Below, piece after piece: positions 33,701-43,900 of a DNA stretch of 64,000 bases. The notes under the pieces were generated by a model, which worked only from the letters and a program-made list of their open reading frames with translations, was not told the DNA's origin and ran no database searches. The translations under genes and the position numbers were made by a program. Source of the stretch: Methylogaea oryzae (GTDB lineage: Bacteria > Pseudomonadota > Gammaproteobacteria > Methylococcales > Methylococcaceae); assembly GCF_019669985.1 (NCBI RefSeq), contig NZ_AP019782.1:2164001-2228000 (forward strand), given 5' to 3'. Position 1 is the first letter of the stretch, and the number at the start of each line of letters is the position of its first letter.

Positions 33701-36700
33701 GGCTCCGCGCCAAGTGCTTGGAAACTTCGCGCCCCAGGCGGCCGGCGCCGCCGACGAAAATGACGTGGGCGCCCGCCGGCAGTTCCACCGGCGCCGCGTC
33801 GCCCGCGCCTCCCAACGGCTCCAGCCGCTGGGCATAACGCCGGCCGCCGCGCAGGGCCACCGCTTCGCCCAGTTCGTCGCCGGGGTCGCCGAGCAGCTGT
33901 TCCACCAGCGCAGCGTCCGCGGGCCGCGCCGGCTCCAGGTCGAACAAACGCACCCGCCACTCCGGGAACTCCCGGCCGGCGGCCTTGCCCAGGCCCAGCG
34001 CGGCGGCGCCGTGCGGCTGCGGCGGCGTTTCGCCGGGCAACACCGCCAGGGCGCCGCGGGCCACGATGCGCAAGGTGACGTCCAGGTTCAGCTTGGCCAG
34101 GGCTTGCAACAGCCGCAGCAACGCCGGCGTGTTATCGCCGCCGCCGTCCAGGAACCAAACGGCGGCGCGGCGCGGCAGCCCCGACAGGGCCGCCGGAAAA
34201 TCCGCGTCGAACGCCAAGCGGCGCGCCTCCGGGAATTGCCGGCACAGGGCATCCGCCAGCGCGTCGCCGGCCTCGGCGGCCACCACCAGCATGGCGTCGG
34301 CGGCATGGCCGTGGGCGACGGCGGGCAGCTCCCGCCAGGCGACGCGCCAGCTCGCGGCGACGGGGGATTCGGCCGCTGCGTCCCGTTCGCCGGGGGCGGT
34401 GGCCGACAGGTTCTCCGCCGGCTGCGCCGACGCCAACACCAAGCCGTCCATGCGCAACAGCGGCTCGCCCGTGCGGCCGTGGATGACCACGTCCACCGTT
34501 TCCACCGCGCGCGCCGCTCCTGGCCGGCGGCGGCGGGCGTGCAACCAGTAGCCTTGCGGCGGAAGCTCCGCCAAGCGCTGCAAGCGCTCCAGGCGGGCGG
34601 GAAAGCGCAAGACCGGGCCGCCGGCTTCGGCGCCGGCCACCGCCGCCGCCGCCGTACGGATGGCGGCGTCCAGCAAGGCCGGCGCCACCGCCAACCCCTG
34701 GGCCGGCGCGTTTTCCAGAAACGCCAGCGCCTGGACGCCGTCGCTGCGGATGCGGTCCGGCCCCGGAAAACTCGGCCCCAGATAAACGCCCGCCGGCGCC
34801 GCTTCGCCGCCATCCTCGGCGGCGGGCAGGCTTTGCCAAAGGGTTTCCGCCGGCAACGGCTCCAACGCCGCCGGCTCGTCCCGCGACAGGCGGGCGCTAA
34901 AGTGGGCGACGCCGTCCCGGCTGATAGTCAATTCATCGTCGGCGATGGCGGTGGCGACCGGCGTGGCCGCACCGATTTCCAGCGGCTTGAGCCAGGCGAG
35001 TTGCGCCAGGGCGGCGGGCTGCGCCGCCTCCAGGGCCATTTCCAGCATCACGGCAGCGTGCAGCAGCGCTTGGCCGCCGACCTGGTGATCCGCCGCCAGC
35101 GCCTCGTCGCCACGGAATACGCGCAGGAAGCCGCCGTCAGGCTGGGCTTCGCCCAACAGGGAAGCGGCGCTCTCGGCCTCCGGCAAGGTACGCCCGCCCC
35201 ACAGGCGCGGGCCGCGGAACGGATAGGCCGGCAGCGCCAGCGGCGGCTTCCGTGCGCAGGGCAGCCAATCCGCCTGGGGCGTTTCGCCGGCCAGCCAGCG
35301 CATTACCAGCGGATGGCCCGCGTCGCCGTCGTCTTGGGCAAGCTTGCGCCGCAGTTCTTCCAAAGAGGCGGCGCAAGCGCCCCAGCGACAGGCCATGGGT
35401 TCGCGGTGGAACAGCAAAGTGGCGGCCACCTCGGCCGGCGCCGCGTCGGGATGCGCCGCCAGCCAATCGGCCAGGTCGGCGCGGCGGCGCGCCAAGTCTT
35501 GCGGCGCAGCGGCGGACAGCAGGAACGGCAGGGACGAGGCGATCGCGTTCGGCTCGCCCTCGCCCGCTCCCGCGGGGAGAGCGCCAGGGTCCGCTCCAGC
35601 AGCGGTCACGGCGGCGGCCTCCTGCACGATCACCTGCACGTTGGTGCCGGACAGGCCGAAAGAACTCACTGCCGCCCGGCGCGGCCGGCCGGCGGGTTGC
35701 GGCCAAGGCGCGGCGCCGGCGGAAAAAAGCAGCCGGCCGTCGCCGGCCGGGCCTTCCGCCAGGTGGGCGTTCAGCTTGGCGAATCCGGCGATGGGCGGAA
35801 ACACGCCGTGCCGCAAGGCCTGTATGGCGGCGATCAGGCCGCCGATGCCGGCCGCTTCCGACGCGTGGCCGGTGCAGCCTTTCAGCGCCGACACCCGCAA
35901 CGGCGCGTCCAGCGGGCGTTCGCCGTAGACTTCCCGCAACGCCGCCGCCTCGATCGGGTCGCCCAATCGGGTGCCGGTGCCGTGGGTTTCGATCAAATCG
36001 ACGCTGTCGGCGGAGACGCCGGCCTTGCGCAATACCGAACGCAGCAGCTGGGCTTGGGCCAAGGCGCTGGGCGCGGTGATGCCATTGCTGCGCCCGTCCT
36101 GATTGGCGCCGCTGGCGAGTATCACGGCGTCCACCCGGTCGCCGTCGCCAAGGGCGCGCGCCAGCGGCTTCAGCACCACGCAAGCGGCCGCCTCGGCCAC
36201 GACGATGCCGTCGGCCGCATCGTCGAACGGACGGCAAGCGCCGCCGGGGGACACCATGCCGGCGCTGGCCATGGCCTGGAACGGCTGCTCGTCGGCGAAC
36301 AGACTGGCGCCGCCGGCGACGGCCAGGTCCACCTCGCCGTCCAGCAACGCCCGGCAGGCCAGGTGCACGGCCATCAGCGAGGACGAGCACGCCGTATCCA
36401 GCGTCACCGCCGGACCGTCCAGATCGAGGAAATAGGCCAGCCGGGCGGCGGTCATGGACGGCAGGCTGCCGGTCATCACATAAGCGTCCATCGCCTTGCC
36501 GGTGAGCGCCACGCTGCGTTCGTGGCCGCTGCCGGCGGCCCCGGCGTACACGCCGACGCGTCGGCCGGAAAGCGCCGCGCGGGTCAGGCCGGCGTGTTCC
36601 AGGGCGCGCCAGGCTTGTTCGAGAAACTGCCGTTGCACCGGATCCATGGCGGCGGCCTCGCGCGGCGACAGGCCGAAAAAGGCCGCATCGAAGCGCTCCG

Positions 36701-37388
36701 CGTCCACGAGAAAGCCGGCGCGCGGCGCGGGCGCGGCCCAATCGCGGCGGCGGTAGGCGGGCATCGGCGACAGCAGCGAGCGGCTTTCCAACAGCGCCCG
36801 CCAGAGTTCGTCCGGGTCGGCGGCGGCGGCGAATTTGCCCGCATAGCCGATGACGGCGATGGCTTGGGGATTGGACGCGCCGAATGCGTCATGGGAATCG
36901 GTGCCCTGCGGCTCGCTCTCCCCCTGAGAGAGGACCGGAGTAAGGGTGGATAAAAAGCCATGGCCATTTAATTCCCTCACCCTAGCCCTCTCCCGGAGGG
37001 AGAGGGGACCGGAAGGCGGCGTGTCCTGAGTAGAACCCGGGAGAGAATCCATGGCATTGCCGTCGTTACGCTCCGCAACAGCGGCGTCCGGGACCAGCGA
37101 CGCCACGTGGGCCGCCAGCCGCCGTGCGTCGCCGTGGCTGAACAGCGCGTCCACTCCCAAACGCAGGCCGAAAGCACGGTTGACACGATCCAGCAAGCGC
37201 ACCGCCAGCAAGGAGGAAATCCCCAGATCGGCGAAGCTGCGGTCCGGGTCCACGCGCCCGTCCGGGGTGGCCAGCACATCGGCCAGCAGCCGGACGACGG
37301 CGTCCAACAAATCGGCGGGAACGGCCGGCGGCGCGGCGGCGGCCGGAGAGGAGGACAGCTTTTTGAGACGTTCGGCGTAGGGGATCAT
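21771..37388 (-). CDS. Trans-AT polyketide synthase: ACP plus three reducing modules
   Basis: This is a 5205-residue AT-less PKS. Layout (approximate residues): ACP 20-95 completing module 7; REP-like linker insert ~128-158; module 8 KS 174-586, DH 740-985, KR with GGAGRLG ~1212, MT ~1642, ACP ~1892; module 9 KS 1978-2388, DH ~2566, KR ~3000, ACP ~3278; module 10 KS 3362-3787, DH ~3965, KR ~4403, MT ~4830, ACP ~5077; C-terminal helical docking segment 5175-5205 ([19 protein letters not shown]). The start is the ATG at 37388, with GGAG five bases upstream. It overlaps the preceding stop as ATGA. The frame stays open for another 2.3 kb upstream, but that part is antisense-type shadow of the neighbouring gene and not PKS. 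Its docking tail and the N-terminal helices of the PKS at 914-20857 suggest direct hand-over, although an SDR gene lies between them. Confidence 0.95.
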   Translation of the reverse strand: MIPYAERLKKLSSSPAAAAPPAVPADLLDAVVRLLADVLATPDGRVDPDRSFADLGISSLLAVRLLDRVNRAFGLRLGVDALFSHGDARRLAAHVASLVPDAAVAERNDGNAMDSLPGSTQDTPPSGPLSLRERARVRELNGHGFLSTLTPVLSQGESEPQGTDSHDAFGASNPQAIAVIGYAGKFAAAADPDELWRALLESRSLLSPMPAYRRRDWAAPAPRAGFLVDAERFDAAFFGLSPREAAAMDPVQRQFLEQAWRALEHAGLTRAALSGRRVGVYAGAAGSGHERSVALTGKAMDAYVMTGSLPSMTAARLAYFLDLDGPAVTLDTACSSSLMAVHLACRALLDGEVDLAVAGGASLFADEQPFQAMASAGMVSPGGACRPFDDAADGIVVAEAAACVVLKPLARALGDGDRVDAVILASGANQDGRSNGITAPSALAQAQLLRSVLRKAGVSADSVDLIETHGTGTRLGDPIEAAALREVYGERPLDAPLRVSALKGCTGHASEAAGIGGLIAAIQALRHGVFPPIAGFAKLNAHLAEGPAGDGRLLFSAGAAPWPQPAGRPRRAAVSSFGLSGTNVQVIVQEAAAVTAAGADPGALPAGAGEGEPNAIASSLPFLLSAAAPQDLARRRADLADWLAAHPDAAPAEVAATLLFHREPMACRWGACAASLEELRRKLAQDDGDAGHPLVMRWLAGETPQADWLPCARKPPLALPAYPFRGPRLWGGRTLPEAESAASLLGEAQPDGGFLRVFRGDEALAADHQVGGQALLHAAVMLEMALEAAQPAALAQLAWLKPLEIGAATPVATAIADDELTISRDGVAHFSARLSRDEPAALEPLPAETLWQSLPAAEDGGEAAPAGVYLGPSFPGPDRIRSDGVQALAFLENAPAQGLAVAPALLDAAIRTAAAAVAGAEAGGPVLRFPARLERLQRLAELPPQGYWLHARRRRPGAARAVETVDVVIHGRTGEPLLRMDGLVLASAQPAENLSATAPGERDAAAESPVAASWRVAWRELPAVAHGHAADAMLVVAAEAGDALADALCRQFPEARRLAFDADFPAALSGLPRRAAVWFLDGGGDNTPALLRLLQALAKLNLDVTLRIVARGALAVLPGETPPQPHGAAALGLGKAAGREFPEWRVRLFDLEPARPADAALVEQLLGDPGDELGEAVALRGGRRYAQRLEPLGGAGDAAPVELPAGAHVIFVGGAGRLGREVSKHLARSRGARVSVIGRAPLDPPRQALLDEIRRLGGQAGYHAADIADRAALNAALDAALAEFGPAALLIQAAVDPAFARIERAVPAEFAAALAPKVAGLVNLADALAQRDIAALAVFSSIGAFAGFPANDGQASYCAACTFEASHALGLAQRLGKPVRVIHWGLWDSGDFPPEALAQMGAAGLYAMSPDAIGESLYDLLRQPFARTVHARLAASAWLDVGVAPAALERHAAPLAEAARRAMETGSVAEGEEAGSREAAARLSARIDAGLAAVLSSRGLAPGASVGAEDALRKLALLPRHRRLADALLHMALRRGLLRRENGEIHRVSPAAPNTPNTGGAPVDAGDDAGLGAALRLLDRCLAALPQVLAGELPATEVLFPQGSMDWVEPIYRDQPVLADCGRRLAAAVAAAVAAGARRVLEIGAGTGSTAGPVLDALREAGLEGRCHYLYTDVSRAFVRHGQTRFGNRLGGARVLDIARPPGEQGMDTGVWDVIVASNVLHATPDMRATLGHVAELLAPGGIVLVNEMVEPDHFATLTFGLLDGWWEAEDPECRLQDGPILSIAGWRDILRRAGLRGRWAYDSGGRPESSVGGQAILLAYQSAAPADSRRTAPARHSGAAPANEAGAPAAAPPASRAALETALRDILAAVLDTPAATLERDRPFMEMGVDSLIAPQIAEEVLAALGCPLRVTDIYKHGNLAALAAHLLEAYPEQAGRVGRASAASAAVPQAPARRHPADDAPQDRWPSARQGEASPDAIAIIGMAARYAGAPDLDALWRLLDEGRHAIAPVDRFDLEPWFDPAGGPGKTYARWGGFLEDYDRFDPYFFNITPAEAEVMDPQQRVLMEEAWKALESAGLSPETVSGGRCGLFIGASANNYQSEGAPGLRTLGSSMAILSARMAYVLNLRGPTFPIDTGCSSSLVAVHQACQSLRSGECDLALAGGVSVNLISPDIFLYLADAGMASHSGASRTFDDNADGFVPGEGAGVVVLKRLADALADGDRIDAVIAGSGINQDGRTAGLTAPSSEAQAALLLDVYRRYGLDPSEFGMVEAHGTGTRLGDPIEVQALTEAFRHYTGRNGGCALGSVKTNIGHSMAAAGMAGIAKALLALRHRRIPASLNFAEPNRHIDFADSPFFVPTRSIPWPQGRAFKACVSSFGFSGTNAHIVLQAADAGEPAAADSQGPWLFAVSARDAEALKRRLGDLADWLHANETADLARLAQTLGQGRAHWRYRRALLAEDRPTLLAALRQAAQDASPRPVAAGHIPHRAEGRDLARLAQAYEAGDTPDWGALFGPRRAPLALPAYPFARERFWSMPMAKAASGDGAIPAGDYAVTPQHPLLAAHRVGGQCILPGTLGLELLRGDAAALTDVAWLRPLAEKDTPVRLRVAAGTDSVELVSADGWALARGRRQAEGAVPEPPADFAAATRLAGGELYARFERAGFVYGAPLRVVEWVEIGAGAARSKLVPAAGLQHDALLLSASLLDGALQTAAAIGHGGDARLPDEQWVPHHLAALRVWRRPVGPCYAQARLEESADPDSLVFSVGLFDESGAPLAAFEGMTARRLAPAAEEGRDVAQVHLPLWRVEAALAGLPEPAAIAVAGGDARLEAGLRRSFPQARLLAISAEDGAPNLAVQLAELPAPLLVVHAGAEQTDPLPPTGEALNLARALLLAARPDGARLLSLAFCAVDAPAGLAAAGIAGLYRTLRLEAPALDARVLLAEAGVDAAAALAREAVAEYAGDPLLRYGADGLRRAADWARPAVLPPLQRLPANGVALISGGLGGIGLALGRRLAAEGASHIALLSRTPPGAAAQAAIRHMESQGAKVMALAADVADAAGLAAALAAVRESLGPIGAVYHLAGVLRDGFLLRNDEGALAEVFAAKVHGARLLDELTRQDPVEAFVLFGSTAAAFGSIGQAEYAAANACLAAFAECRAARAGKTLCLNWPLWADGGMSPPAEAVAHLQAIGMTPLPAESGFDLLARSLALDAAVATPLYGRPGLIGRLRSAAAPARSAADGALPAGTGFQYLRDLLAGITKLPHERIEPDTPFEDMGIDSIAIMKLNRQMEEDLGPVAKTLFFEYRTPNALAAHLARIKSHELGRRSPSDSGNAAPAAPHSSTASAAERAVPTESGGAADAIAIVGMAGLYPMAEDLDAFWNNLREGRDCVREIPPQRWPLEGFYDPDRDRPDTAHCKWGGFIEDADCFDARFFGIAPLEAETLDPQARKFLEVCWNALEDAGLDPDRMFDGLPERERARRACGVFVGVMYGDYQLFGPEEAQKGNLIGPNADYWNIANRVSAFLDLHGPSLAVDTACSSSLSAIHLACQSIRGGDCDMALVGGVNLCLHPRRHWILSKAGMAASDGRCRSFGAGGDGYVPGEGIGALVLKPLARARADGDRVLGVILGSALNHGGRTSGYTVPNPVAQGDAVSMALARAGVDPASLSYIEAHGTGTPLGDPIEIRGLARAFEQAMPENCAIGSVKSNIGHLESAAGIAGLTKVLLQMRERQLVPSLHAESPNPGLDLAGTGFRIVTRGEPWHSPQGAPLRAGISSFGAGGANAHVILEAGDAPADEVAADAPESRVLLLSAHDQEALRRRARQLAEFLLSAAGRRLSLRDIAHTLAAGRKPLAWRLAVLGDGREELAAALRGFADGAAGVAGVYSGMAAKRAAPASAATDPAALAEAWAQGAAPPVMPGRRVGLPGYPFAKRRLWVKIAPAANDAVRALPHPASHRFASGQPPLADHKIGGRRLLPGATSLWLALQAAGTPLRDVAWPVPGIAPADGELEVRVERDGERVAVRAADGACLLQARAASAASPASPPPNIETLAAACPETLDGPAVYAALALAGAEYGPSLRGLREVRRGDGVCLASLEPGMTPDAVLDAAFQLCFALIPDRLAGAALLPAGIGGIAVAGALESASRLAARRCDGGNGQGIAVDFHLLDDDGAAVAWIEDFRATAPGQSADSADEPPLRVLRPEWTPIAAPLDDWTPRRAWVLAERPGDAVAQSLATAWGAASGDLAQVPAGTPDAVAIVLGGTPGDLPGEALRTGYLLESLLQLLRGWAAAERPPAVLLLTREAHAGSGAGGAAAAAFLRSAARERSDWRAVALDLPAAVWEEAAQGRPLPAAVLHGLPREAGGEAVPPERLWRDGLLMQRVLAPLELPPAASPWRDGDVLLVAGSGGLGGLLARHAAARARVSVAFVGRAPQPNPATEQALQALRAQGRPACYLQADLADAAAVSSAVAQAEAQLGPIAWLAHTALVMGDAPLAELTPDTLLRVLAPKSVGLANLAAACRPARGLLLFSSSNALTANPGQAAYAAASAFVDAAAQGLPYPVHVFDWGYWGETGAVADAAHQAHLARLGVLPIRDQEGLEALERVVVAGLPRAAVLRVAERLLSPMGIDTGRAVQWRADAPKQLAESARQAATAVQQAAERFADPDLDSLNAYAARRLWQALDELGVPLAAGSALDGAALADKLGANADYRPLMAALAELLQRAGLLDGAGRSKGAAVGDVAAERARLERDAPAAAPTLALLETCMGALGDVVAGRRDAASVLFQGGDAAAVAALYQGNPVVDHFQKLAAAAVAGAVRALPERSAQNPVRILEVGAGTGGTSGFVLDALAELDGWHYRLTDLSAGLAAATAERLDPQRLRLESGRLDVTLPLGPQGVAPGSVDVLVAANVLHATPDLLEVLANLKEALAPGGLLVLNEATSRQDVNTLTFGLTPGWWAFRDAERRCPHGPLLDPARWNQALAEAGFSVAAGFGLPLARGGEHPLQSVIAAVADGFAPAPGRRARPAPAVSRAAPPSSPAAVAADLSELEQSLRRLIAETLRLEADELGVDDSFADHGADSILSVELVRRLNAAYAIDLKSTALFNYSTVRELAGYMAREHGVAAAPPTSGSDGGKRRAKRLLEVINRRREAAPVNREAEFWSRQGGDVPAETASAPVTADLDEVLSRLERGEISVAEALELNYADE
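22030..27310 (-). other. Module 10: KS-DH-KR-MT-ACP
   Basis: The KS is intact ([13 protein letters not shown] near 26780, EAHGTGT, NIGHLE) with the [11 protein letters not shown] segment typical of trans-AT KSs. The DH has [10 protein letters not shown] (near 25495) and VLDAAFQ. The KR has GSGGLGG (near 24180) and [19 protein letters not shown]. The MT has [10 protein letters not shown] (near 22900). The ACP has [11 protein letters not shown] (serine near 22160). Expected output: an alpha-methyl enoyl thioester. Confidence 0.85.
27430..31465 (-). other. Module 9: KS-DH-KR-ACP
   Basis: The KS has DTGCSSSL (near 30974; Gly for the usual Ala), EAHGTGT and NIGH. The DH has [10 protein letters not shown] (near 29694) and LLDGALQ. 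The KR has GGLGGIG (near 28390), [19 protein letters not shown] and the B-type-like GVLRDG. The ACP has [12 protein letters not shown] (near 27557) with the LFFEYRT helix. No methyltransferase. Expected output: an unbranched enoyl thioester. Confidence 0.85.
31590..36872 (-). other. Module 8: KS-DH(atypical)-KR-MT-ACP
   Basis: The KS has [13 protein letters not shown] (near 36391), ETHGTGT and KGCTGH, so Cys and both His are kept. The DH-like domain reads [10 protein letters not shown] (near 35090), where the final Pro of HxxxGxxxxP is His, and LLDAAIR (near 34675), where the Gln/His of DxxxQ is Arg. The KR has GGAGRLG (near 33755) and SSIGAFAGF...ASYCAAC. The MT has LEIGAGTGS (near 32465). 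The ACP has [10 protein letters not shown] (near 31715). Whether dehydration occurs is uncertain, so the product is a beta-hydroxy or enoyl alpha-methyl unit. Confidence 0.78.
36916..37006. repeat. Paired REP-like palindromes inside the PKS linker
   Basis: Two hairpin half-elements face each other. CTCTC/GAGAG at 36916-36930 is followed by an AGGGTGG side, and a CCCTCACCC side leads into the 9-bp stem CCCTCTCCC-GGA-GGGAGAGGG at 36986-37006. The arrangement matches the pair at 44688-44780. The element is read in frame as linker residues ~128-158 (for example [13 protein letters not shown]) between the module 7 ACP and the module 8 KS. Confidence 0.75.
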
Positions 37389-40300
37389 GTCGTCTCCATG
37401 ACTTGCAAATTCGCCGCCAGCGGATCGCGGCCGGGCGCTGCCGGGCGGGCGTGGATCAATACGTACAGCATCAGCCCTTCGCTCAAAGCCTGGCCGAAAG
37501 CGTCCCAGGAACGCTGCACCGCCTCGGCCAGCGGAAAACTGCCGGTGCGGCCCAGCTCGCCGGCGGCGCGCGCCTCGTCGGCCAGCATGGCGTCCAACTG
37601 CGGATCGGCGAGGAAATGGGCGATTTCCCGGGACAGGTCCACGCAATCGACGATTTCCAGGCCGTGGCGGGCGAACAACCGGGCGTAGTCGCCGCGCGGC
37701 AGGGTATGGCTGCCCACCTCGCGCAAGTCCACCGGCGCCACCGTGCCGGCCACCGTGTCGGCCAGCACCACATGGCCGTCGGCGGCCAGCGCCCCGGCGA
37801 TGTTGGCGAACAGCGCGTCCTTGTCGGCCACGTGATGCGCCACCTCGAAACCGAAGATCAGTTCGAAGCGGCCGGGGAAGCGGTCGCGCGCCGAATCGCG
37901 GTTCTGCACGGTCAACCGCGGCGCCAGGCCGCGCGCCTGGATGCGCCGTTGGGCGGCGCGGGCCTGGGCCGGCGACAGGGTGTATCCGACGCCCTCCAAC
38001 TGCGGGTGGGCTTCCGCCAGCACGATCAAGTCGGTGCCCAGGCCGCAGCCGATGTCCAACATGCGCCGGACCTTGGAAAAATTCACCGGGTCGAAAGCCA
38101 CGGCGCGCATTTCCCGTTGTTTTTCCAGCAACAAGCGATGGTGTTGCGGATGCCGTGACGGCTCCTGCATGGTGCGGGTCCAGGAGAACCCCGGCACCGG
38201 TTGCGGGAACGGCGCCAAGGTCAAATAGGTTTCGCTGAATTCGCCGTGGCCGTCGCGGGTTACGTAATCGTAAAAATCGCCTACTACCGAATCCCCCGCC
38301 GCCGTCCCGGCTTCCGGCGCCAGCGGGAAGCGGAGCGGCCGCTCGGGCGGCGGCGGCGGTGCGGCGCGGCGCTCGCGGGGCGGCGCTTGCACAATCACGT
38401 GGGCGTTGACGCCGCCCAGGCCGTAAGCGTGGACGCCGGCGCGGCGCGGCGCGGCGGCCGAAGGCCACGGCCGGGGCTGGAGATTGACCCGGAAAGGCGT
38501 CGCGGCGATGGGGTTGTCCGCCTCCAGATCGCCGCCGGCGGCCTGGCCCGGCAACACGCCGTCGCGCACCGCCAGCACCGCCCGCGCCAAACCGGCGAGG
38601 CCGCCGGCCGCGTCCAGCGAGCCCATGGCCGCCTTGCCGGAGGCCAGGGCGATGCCGGCGTCGATGCGGGGTTCGCCTTGCCGCCGCCACAGTTCGGCCA
38701 AGGCCGCCAACTCGGCGTGGTCGCCGGCGCCGCCGGCGCCGTGGGCTTCCACATACCCCACCGAGGCGAGCCCCACGCCGGCGTCCTCCAGGGCTTCCGC
38801 CATGCAGGCCGCCTGGCGGTTGGCGTTGGGCAGCAGCAGGGTGCCGCTGGCGCCGCCGTTGTGGTTGGTGGCGCTGCCCAGGATCACCGCGTGGATGGGA
38901 TCGCCGTCGGCCAGCGCCGCATCCAAAGGCTTCAGCAACATGGCGCAGACGCCTTCGCCGCGCGCCTGGCCGTCCGCCGCCCGGTCGAAAGGCCGGCAGC
39001 GGCCGTCCGCCGACAGCACGCCCAGGCCGCGCAGGGCGCGGGATTCGCCGTCGCTGAGCAGCAGGCTGGCGGCGCCCACCAGCGCCGCCCGGCACTCGCC
39101 CTGGCGCAGGGCGCGCACGGCGCGGTGCACCGCCACCAGCCCGGACGAACAAGCGGTGGCGATGACCTCGCTGGGACCGCCCAAATCGAAAGCATGGGAA
39201 ATACGGTTGGCGGCCAGGGCGTGAATCCTGCCCGTGGCGGCCAGCGGTTCCGACTCGTCGACGGCCCGTGCCGCGTAGCTGTCCGAATAGAGCGCGACGA
39301 ACACGCCCGTCGCCGAGCCGGCCAGTTGTTCCGGCCGCATCCCGGCGTCGGCCAGGCAGCGCCGCGCGGCGCTCAACAACAGGCGCTGGTGCGGATCCAT
39401 GGCGGCGGCCTCCACCGGCGCCAGGCGGAACGGCTCCGGGTCGAACCATTCCACCGCGTCGATGAAGCCGCCCAGCGCCAGGGCCGGCCGCGCCGCGCCA
39501 TAGCGTCCGGCGGGAGGCGGGACCAAAGCCGATTGGTTGGCGGCCAGGCCGGCGGCCAGGGCGTCCATATCCGGCGCGCCGGGGAAAATGCCGCTCATGC
39601 CGACGATGGCGATTTCGCCCCCCCGCCCCTCTCCCCGGGGGCGAGAGGACGGAAAGGCGCCGTCCCTGACATCCGGCGGGACGGAACGGGGAGGCGTCGC
39701 CGGCACTCCGTTCCATTCGTCCCGCAAAGCCGCCAAATGGGGCAAGCCTTCCAACACCAGCGCGTCGTCCGGGCCGAAGTCGATCAGGCAGGCGACTTCG
39801 TCGACGCCGGCCTCCTGGACTTCTCGCAACAAAGCGCGGCAGTTGGCGGCCGGGCCGAACAGGGCGGCGCTGCGGGTATAACGCTCGGTGGCATAGCGCG
39901 CCATTTTCTCCCGCTGCGCCTCGTCCAAGGCCCGCCCTTCCGCGCTGGCGTGGCGCTGGGCGTCCAGCGCGTCACGCACGTAGCGGGTGAACGGCTCGCG
40001 CACGGCGTCCATGACGCGCGCCTCGTCCGGGTGCACCAGGCTGTGCAGCATCAGCGCCACCCGCCCGCCGGCCGGGTCGAGCCCGGCGGCGCGGCGCGCC
40101 TCCCGGTATAGGCGGATGCGTTCGGCGGTGTCCTGCAGCGTGCCGCCCAGCAGCATGGTCAACACGTTGAACCCCTGGGCGCCGGCCCATTGGAAGGTCT
40201 CCGGATTGCCGGTGGCGGAAATCCAGATGGGCGGCTCGCTTTGCAACGGCGCCGGATAGGTGCGCACGGCGATGTCGTTGCCCTCGCCGTTGCGGAACGG

Positions 40301-40936
40301 CACGCTCTCGCCGCGCCACAAACGCCGCACTTCGTCGATGCGCTGTTGCATCACCGCTTTGCGGCCGGCGAAGCAATCCGGCGCCAACACGAAATCGTTG
40401 GGGCTCCAGCCGCTGCCGAAGCCGAGCTCGACCCGCCCCTGGCTCAAGTTGTCCAGCATGGCCCAGGCTTCGGCGACGCGGATGGACGGATTGAGCGGCA
40501 GGGTGATGCTGCCGGCGCGCAGGCGGATGTTTTCGGTCAGGCCGGCCAGGGCGGCTCCCAGCACGGCGGGGGCGGGATAGGCGCCGCCGAAACGGTGGAA
40601 ATGCCGCTCCGGCAGCCACAGCGCCGTGAAGCCCAGCCGGTCGGCGGCGGCGGCGGCGCGCTTGACCAAGTCGTATAAACCGGCGGCGGGCGGCTGTTCG
40701 GCGGAAGCAGCGAAGAACATGACGCTGAAATCGAGGCGGCGGGCACCAGGGGTGGCCGCGACACCCGCCCCCGGCGAGGGGCCGGAAGCCGGAAGGCCGG
40801 GAGGTTCCTGGTCAGGGGCGCGGAACTGGGCGGCGAATTCGGCCGGCGACAGCACCGCCCCGTCCGGCGCGGCGCCCGCCAGCAGGTCGAGGATTTCCCG
40901 GCTCAGGGATCCGGCGTGTTCCGGGGGATTGCTCAC
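37385..40936 (-). CDS. Luciferase-like monooxygenase / non-elongating KS / methyltransferase protein
   Basis: This 1183-residue protein has three parts. Residues 66-408 are a flavin-dependent luciferase-like monooxygenase of the secondary-metabolite type (LDFSVMFFAA, LPERHFHRFG, LNPSIRVAEAWAMLDNLS, GFGSGWSPNDF). Residues 441-851 are a KS with its cysteine (ATACSSGLVAVH, near 39155) and a first His in EAHGAGG. Where KSs have NIGH it reads KAAMGSLD, so the second His is missing. Residues ~880-1160 are a class I SAM methyltransferase (RMLDIGCGLGTDLIVLAEAHP, LIFGFEVAHHVADK). It is clearly different from the IGAGTGG/GWW C-methyltransferases in the other modules, so O-methylation is plausible. The start is GTG at 40936 (overlap GTGA with the upstream stop), preceded by GGAGAGG. 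An ATG 336 bp further upstream would run through the upstream gene and is rejected. The linker before the KS carries a REP-like insert. Confidence 0.92.
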   Translation of the reverse strand: MSNPPEHAGSLSREILDLLAGAAPDGAVLSPAEFAAQFRAPDQEPPGLPASGPSPGAGVAATPGARRLDFSVMFFAASAEQPPAAGLYDLVKRAAAAADRLGFTALWLPERHFHRFGGAYPAPAVLGAALAGLTENIRLRAGSITLPLNPSIRVAEAWAMLDNLSQGRVELGFGSGWSPNDFVLAPDCFAGRKAVMQQRIDEVRRLWRGESVPFRNGEGNDIAVRTYPAPLQSEPPIWISATGNPETFQWAGAQGFNVLTMLLGGTLQDTAERIRLYREARRAAGLDPAGGRVALMLHSLVHPDEARVMDAVREPFTRYVRDALDAQRHASAEGRALDEAQREKMARYATERYTRSAALFGPAANCRALLREVQEAGVDEVACLIDFGPDDALVLEGLPHLAALRDEWNGVPATPPRSVPPDVRDGAFPSSRPRGEGRGGEIAIVGMSGIFPGAPDMDALAAGLAANQSALVPPPAGRYGAARPALALGGFIDAVEWFDPEPFRLAPVEAAAMDPHQRLLLSAARRCLADAGMRPEQLAGSATGVFVALYSDSYAARAVDESEPLAATGRIHALAANRISHAFDLGGPSEVIATACSSGLVAVHRAVRALRQGECRAALVGAASLLLSDGESRALRGLGVLSADGRCRPFDRAADGQARGEGVCAMLLKPLDAALADGDPIHAVILGSATNHNGGASGTLLLPNANRQAACMAEALEDAGVGLASVGYVEAHGAGGAGDHAELAALAELWRRQGEPRIDAGIALASGKAAMGSLDAAGGLAGLARAVLAVRDGVLPGQAAGGDLEADNPIAATPFRVNLQPRPWPSAAAPRRAGVHAYGLGGVNAHVIVQAPPRERRAAPPPPPERPLRFPLAPEAGTAAGDSVVGDFYDYVTRDGHGEFSETYLTLAPFPQPVPGFSWTRTMQEPSRHPQHHRLLLEKQREMRAVAFDPVNFSKVRRMLDIGCGLGTDLIVLAEAHPQLEGVGYTLSPAQARAAQRRIQARGLAPRLTVQNRDSARDRFPGRFELIFGFEVAHHVADKDALFANIAGALAADGHVVLADTVAGTVAPVDLREVGSHTLPRGDYARLFARHGLEIVDCVDLSREIAHFLADPQLDAMLADEARAAGELGRTGSFPLAEAVQRSWDAFGQALSEGLMLYVLIHARPAAPGRDPLAANLQVMETT
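39621..39665. repeat. REP-like element in the linker before the KS0
   Basis: CCTCTC at 39628-39633 and GAGAGG at 39643-39648 form a stem. The flank GGACGGAAAGGCGCCGTCCC closely resembles the flank of the palindrome at 36986-37020 (GGACCGGAAGGCGGCGTGTCC). It is translated as the Pro/Arg/Gly-rich linker SSRPRGEGRGGE immediately before the KS fold (IAIVGMSG). Confidence 0.65.
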
Positions 40937-43900
40937 GATGCCTCTCCAACTTCGGCCAAGGCGAGCGCCAGGCGCTCGACGGTGGGGTTCTCGAACAGCA
41001 TGACCGGCTCCACCGGGCGCTGCAACCGGCGTTGCAGGCGCTCGGCCAAATGCAGCGCGCGGATCGAATCCAGGCCCAGCTCGGCGAAGGAGGCCCGCGC
41101 CATCAGTTCCGGCGGAATTTTCAGGTAGTCGGAGCAAACGGCCAACACCGTATCGGCGCAGGATGCGGCGGACGATACCGGCTCGCCGGCCGTCGCCGCC
41201 AGGCGCTGGCGCAGGTAGTCGCGGTAGGCGCGCAAGGTTTCCCCATCCAGCCCCGCCAATTGCGCTTCCCAAGACGGCGCCGCGCCTTGCAAGCGGCGGA
41301 CGATGGATTCGACGGCCGCGGCCGGGCCGCGCAACACGCCGTACGCGCCGCCGCCGTGCCGCAGGATTTGCTCCAAAGCGTCCAGCCCCGCCGCCGCGTC
41401 AAGGGTGGCAAGGCCCGCCGCCGACCACAGATCCCGCTTCGCCGCGTCCAGATAGCGGTCGTATTCCCACTGCGGCCACGCCACCGAAACCAGCGGCGAC
41501 TCGCCGCCGGCCAACGCCAGGCCGTCTTGGTAACCGCAGGCCGCCGCATAATCCGCGCCGCCCTCCTGCCCGGCCCAGGCGGCCAGCGAGGAGAAAAACA
41601 CCAGCCAGTCGGGCCGATGCTCGCGCAACGCCCGCAGCAAATTGAGGCTGCCGTCGGTCTTCGGCGCCAGGGTCGCCGCGGCGCTTTGCCCCTCCATGGC
41701 GAGCAACGGCGCCGGGGCGACGCTGCGCGCCATATGCAACACACCGTGGATGGCGCCGTGGTCGCGGCGAATGGCGGCCAGCGCCGCCGCCAGCGCCGCC
41801 GGGTCGCCGATGTCGCAAGACCGGTAAGCGACGCCCGCCGGCAAGGCCGCCACCGCGTCCGCGGCGGTGCGGCCGAGTATGGCCACCCTCGCCCGGTAGC
41901 GGCCGATCAGCGCCTGCACCAGTTGCCGGCCGACCTCGCCGAGGCCGCCCACCAACACGTAGCAGCCCCCTTGGCGAAACGCCGGGGCGGCGCTCGCCGC
42001 CGTGGCCGCCAGCGGCTCGATGCCGACGCCCAGGCGCTCGCCGCCGCGGCGCAGGATTTCGCCGCCGCCCGGCGTGCCCAGCACCGCCAGCTCTTCGGCG
42101 ATGGCGGACGCGGCGACGGCGGGCGCAGCCGGCTCCAGGGCCAGGGTGCCGGCCAGGCAGCCGGGGGTTTCGGCGGCCAGGGAGCGGAACAGCGCGGCGA
42201 TGGCCGAGGACGCGGGCAGCGGCGCGCCGTTCTCGCCCAAGGACGCCACGTGCAGCAAGCGCCGGGGGCCAGCCGCCCGCGCCGTGTTCCGGGCCAGCTC
42301 CAGCGCCGCCCGTATCGACGGCGTGGCATCGTCGGCGCCGGCCCGCGCTTCCACCACGACTAGGCACTGTTCCGTTTCGCGCTCTTGACAGGCCGCCAGC
42401 TCGGCGCCGTCCGGGGACAGGCGTTCGACCCGGTGGCCCAGCTTGGCGAGGGCATCGGCCAGCGCCGTGCCACCGCCGATCAGCAGAATATCCAGCGGCG
42501 GGTTGCCGACGCGGGGCAGCGGCGCCGGCCGCCAGCGCCGCGCCAGCAGGTGGGTGGACATCGCCGCGTCGCCGGCCTGTTCCGGCACCGCCGGCCTCGC
42601 CCCGGCCAGACCGCCGGGCGGCGCCGGTTCCACGTCGATCCAATAACGTTGCCGGTCGAACGGCGAGGTGGGCAGAGATAACGGCCGGGCGCGCGGGTCG
42701 CCGTCCAGCGGACCTTCCGGCCGTGCCGCCGCGGGAACTTCGCCCCGCGCCAAGGCGCGCAAGGCGGCCAGCAACTCGTCCAGGTCGTGGGCGGCAATCC
42801 AGGCGCCGTGCCGCTGTTCGACCCGGCCCAGCCGGAGGGTGCGCCCCAGGTCGGCCAGCAGGGTCGGGTTGTCACTGCCGGCGTGGCTGTCCGCCATGCC
42901 GGCCACGGCGTCCGCCATGCGGCCGGCCAGCTCGGCCAATTGCGCCGGGCTGCGCGCCGACAACGGCAGCCATTCCGGCGAGGCCGGCACCGCCCGGCGC
43001 GGCGCGGCCGGCGCTTCCTCGACGATGAGGTGGGCGTTGGCGCCGCCCGCGCCGAAACCGGAAATCGCCGCCCGCCGCGGCCGCCCGGCCGGCTTGGCCC
43101 AGGGCTCGGCTTCCAGGGGCAGGCGGAACGGCGTTTCGTCCCAGCGGATCAGCGGATTCGGCGTGGCGGCGTGGCGGGCCGGGGCGATGGTCTGGTGGCG
43201 CAGTTGCAGCAGCACCTTGATGAAGCTGGCGATGCCGGCCGCGGACTCCAGATGGCCGATGTTGGCCTTCAGCGTACCCAGCGGCAGTTTGCCGGCGAAC
43301 GCGTCGCCCCCCAGCGCGCCGGCGAGACCGGCCGCCTCGATGGGATCGCCCAGTTCCGTGCCGGTGCCGTGGGTCTCCACCAGGCACAGGCCGTCGGCGC
43401 CGATGCCGGCCCGGGCCAGCGCGGACTGGATCACCTGGCTTTGCGCGCGCGGATTGGGCACGGTGTAGCCGCCGGTCTTGCCGCCGGCATTGACGGCGCT
43501 GCCGACGATCAAGCCGTCGATACGGTCGCCGTCGGCCAAAGCGCGCGACAACGGCTTCAACAGGGCCACGCCCACACCTTCGCCGTCGACGAAACCGTCC
43601 GCCCCCGCGCCGAAAGCGCGGCATTCCGCGCCGTCGGCAATCATGCCGGCTTGGCCCAAATTGACCAATTGGCGCGGATGGGCGATGACATTGACGCCGC
43701 CGGCCAGGACCGCGCCGCATTCGCCGCGCCGCAGGCTTTCGCACGCCAGGTGCAGCGCCGTCAGCGAAGAGGAGCAAGCGGTATCCAAGGCGATGCTGGG
43801 GCCGTCGAAGTCGAGCAAATAGGACACCCGGTTGGGGATGGACCAGAAATGGCTGCTGGCGGCCCGGTCGTCGCCGCCACGCCAGGCCTCGGCGGCCAGC

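Larger units (their letters stand above)
37090..40936 (-). other. Module 7, split over two proteins: Ox-KS0-MT | ACP
   Basis: The protein ending at 37385 supplies a luciferase-like monooxygenase, a KS and a methyltransferase but no carrier. The next protein begins with an orphan ACP ([12 protein letters not shown], serine near 37216), which completes the module. The KS lacks the second catalytic His and should not elongate. The module follows KS-KR-ACP (module 6), whose beta-hydroxyl is the natural target of an O-methyltransferase in a KS0-MT-ACP arrangement. Confidence 0.7.

Noticed and set aside
37389-39716. A 5' extension of the PKS frame at 21771-37388 back to an ATG near 39716
   Set aside because: The extension encodes Arg/Gly/Pro-rich sequence without PKS motifs and lies wholly inside the preceding gene. 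The ATG at 37388 has a good ribosome binding site and an ATGA overlap.
40937-41272. A start about 336 bp upstream for the oxygenase-KS0-MT gene
   Set aside because: The added residues are a shadow of the upstream PKS C-terminus. GTG at 40936 has a GGAGAGG site and the typical GTGA overlap.
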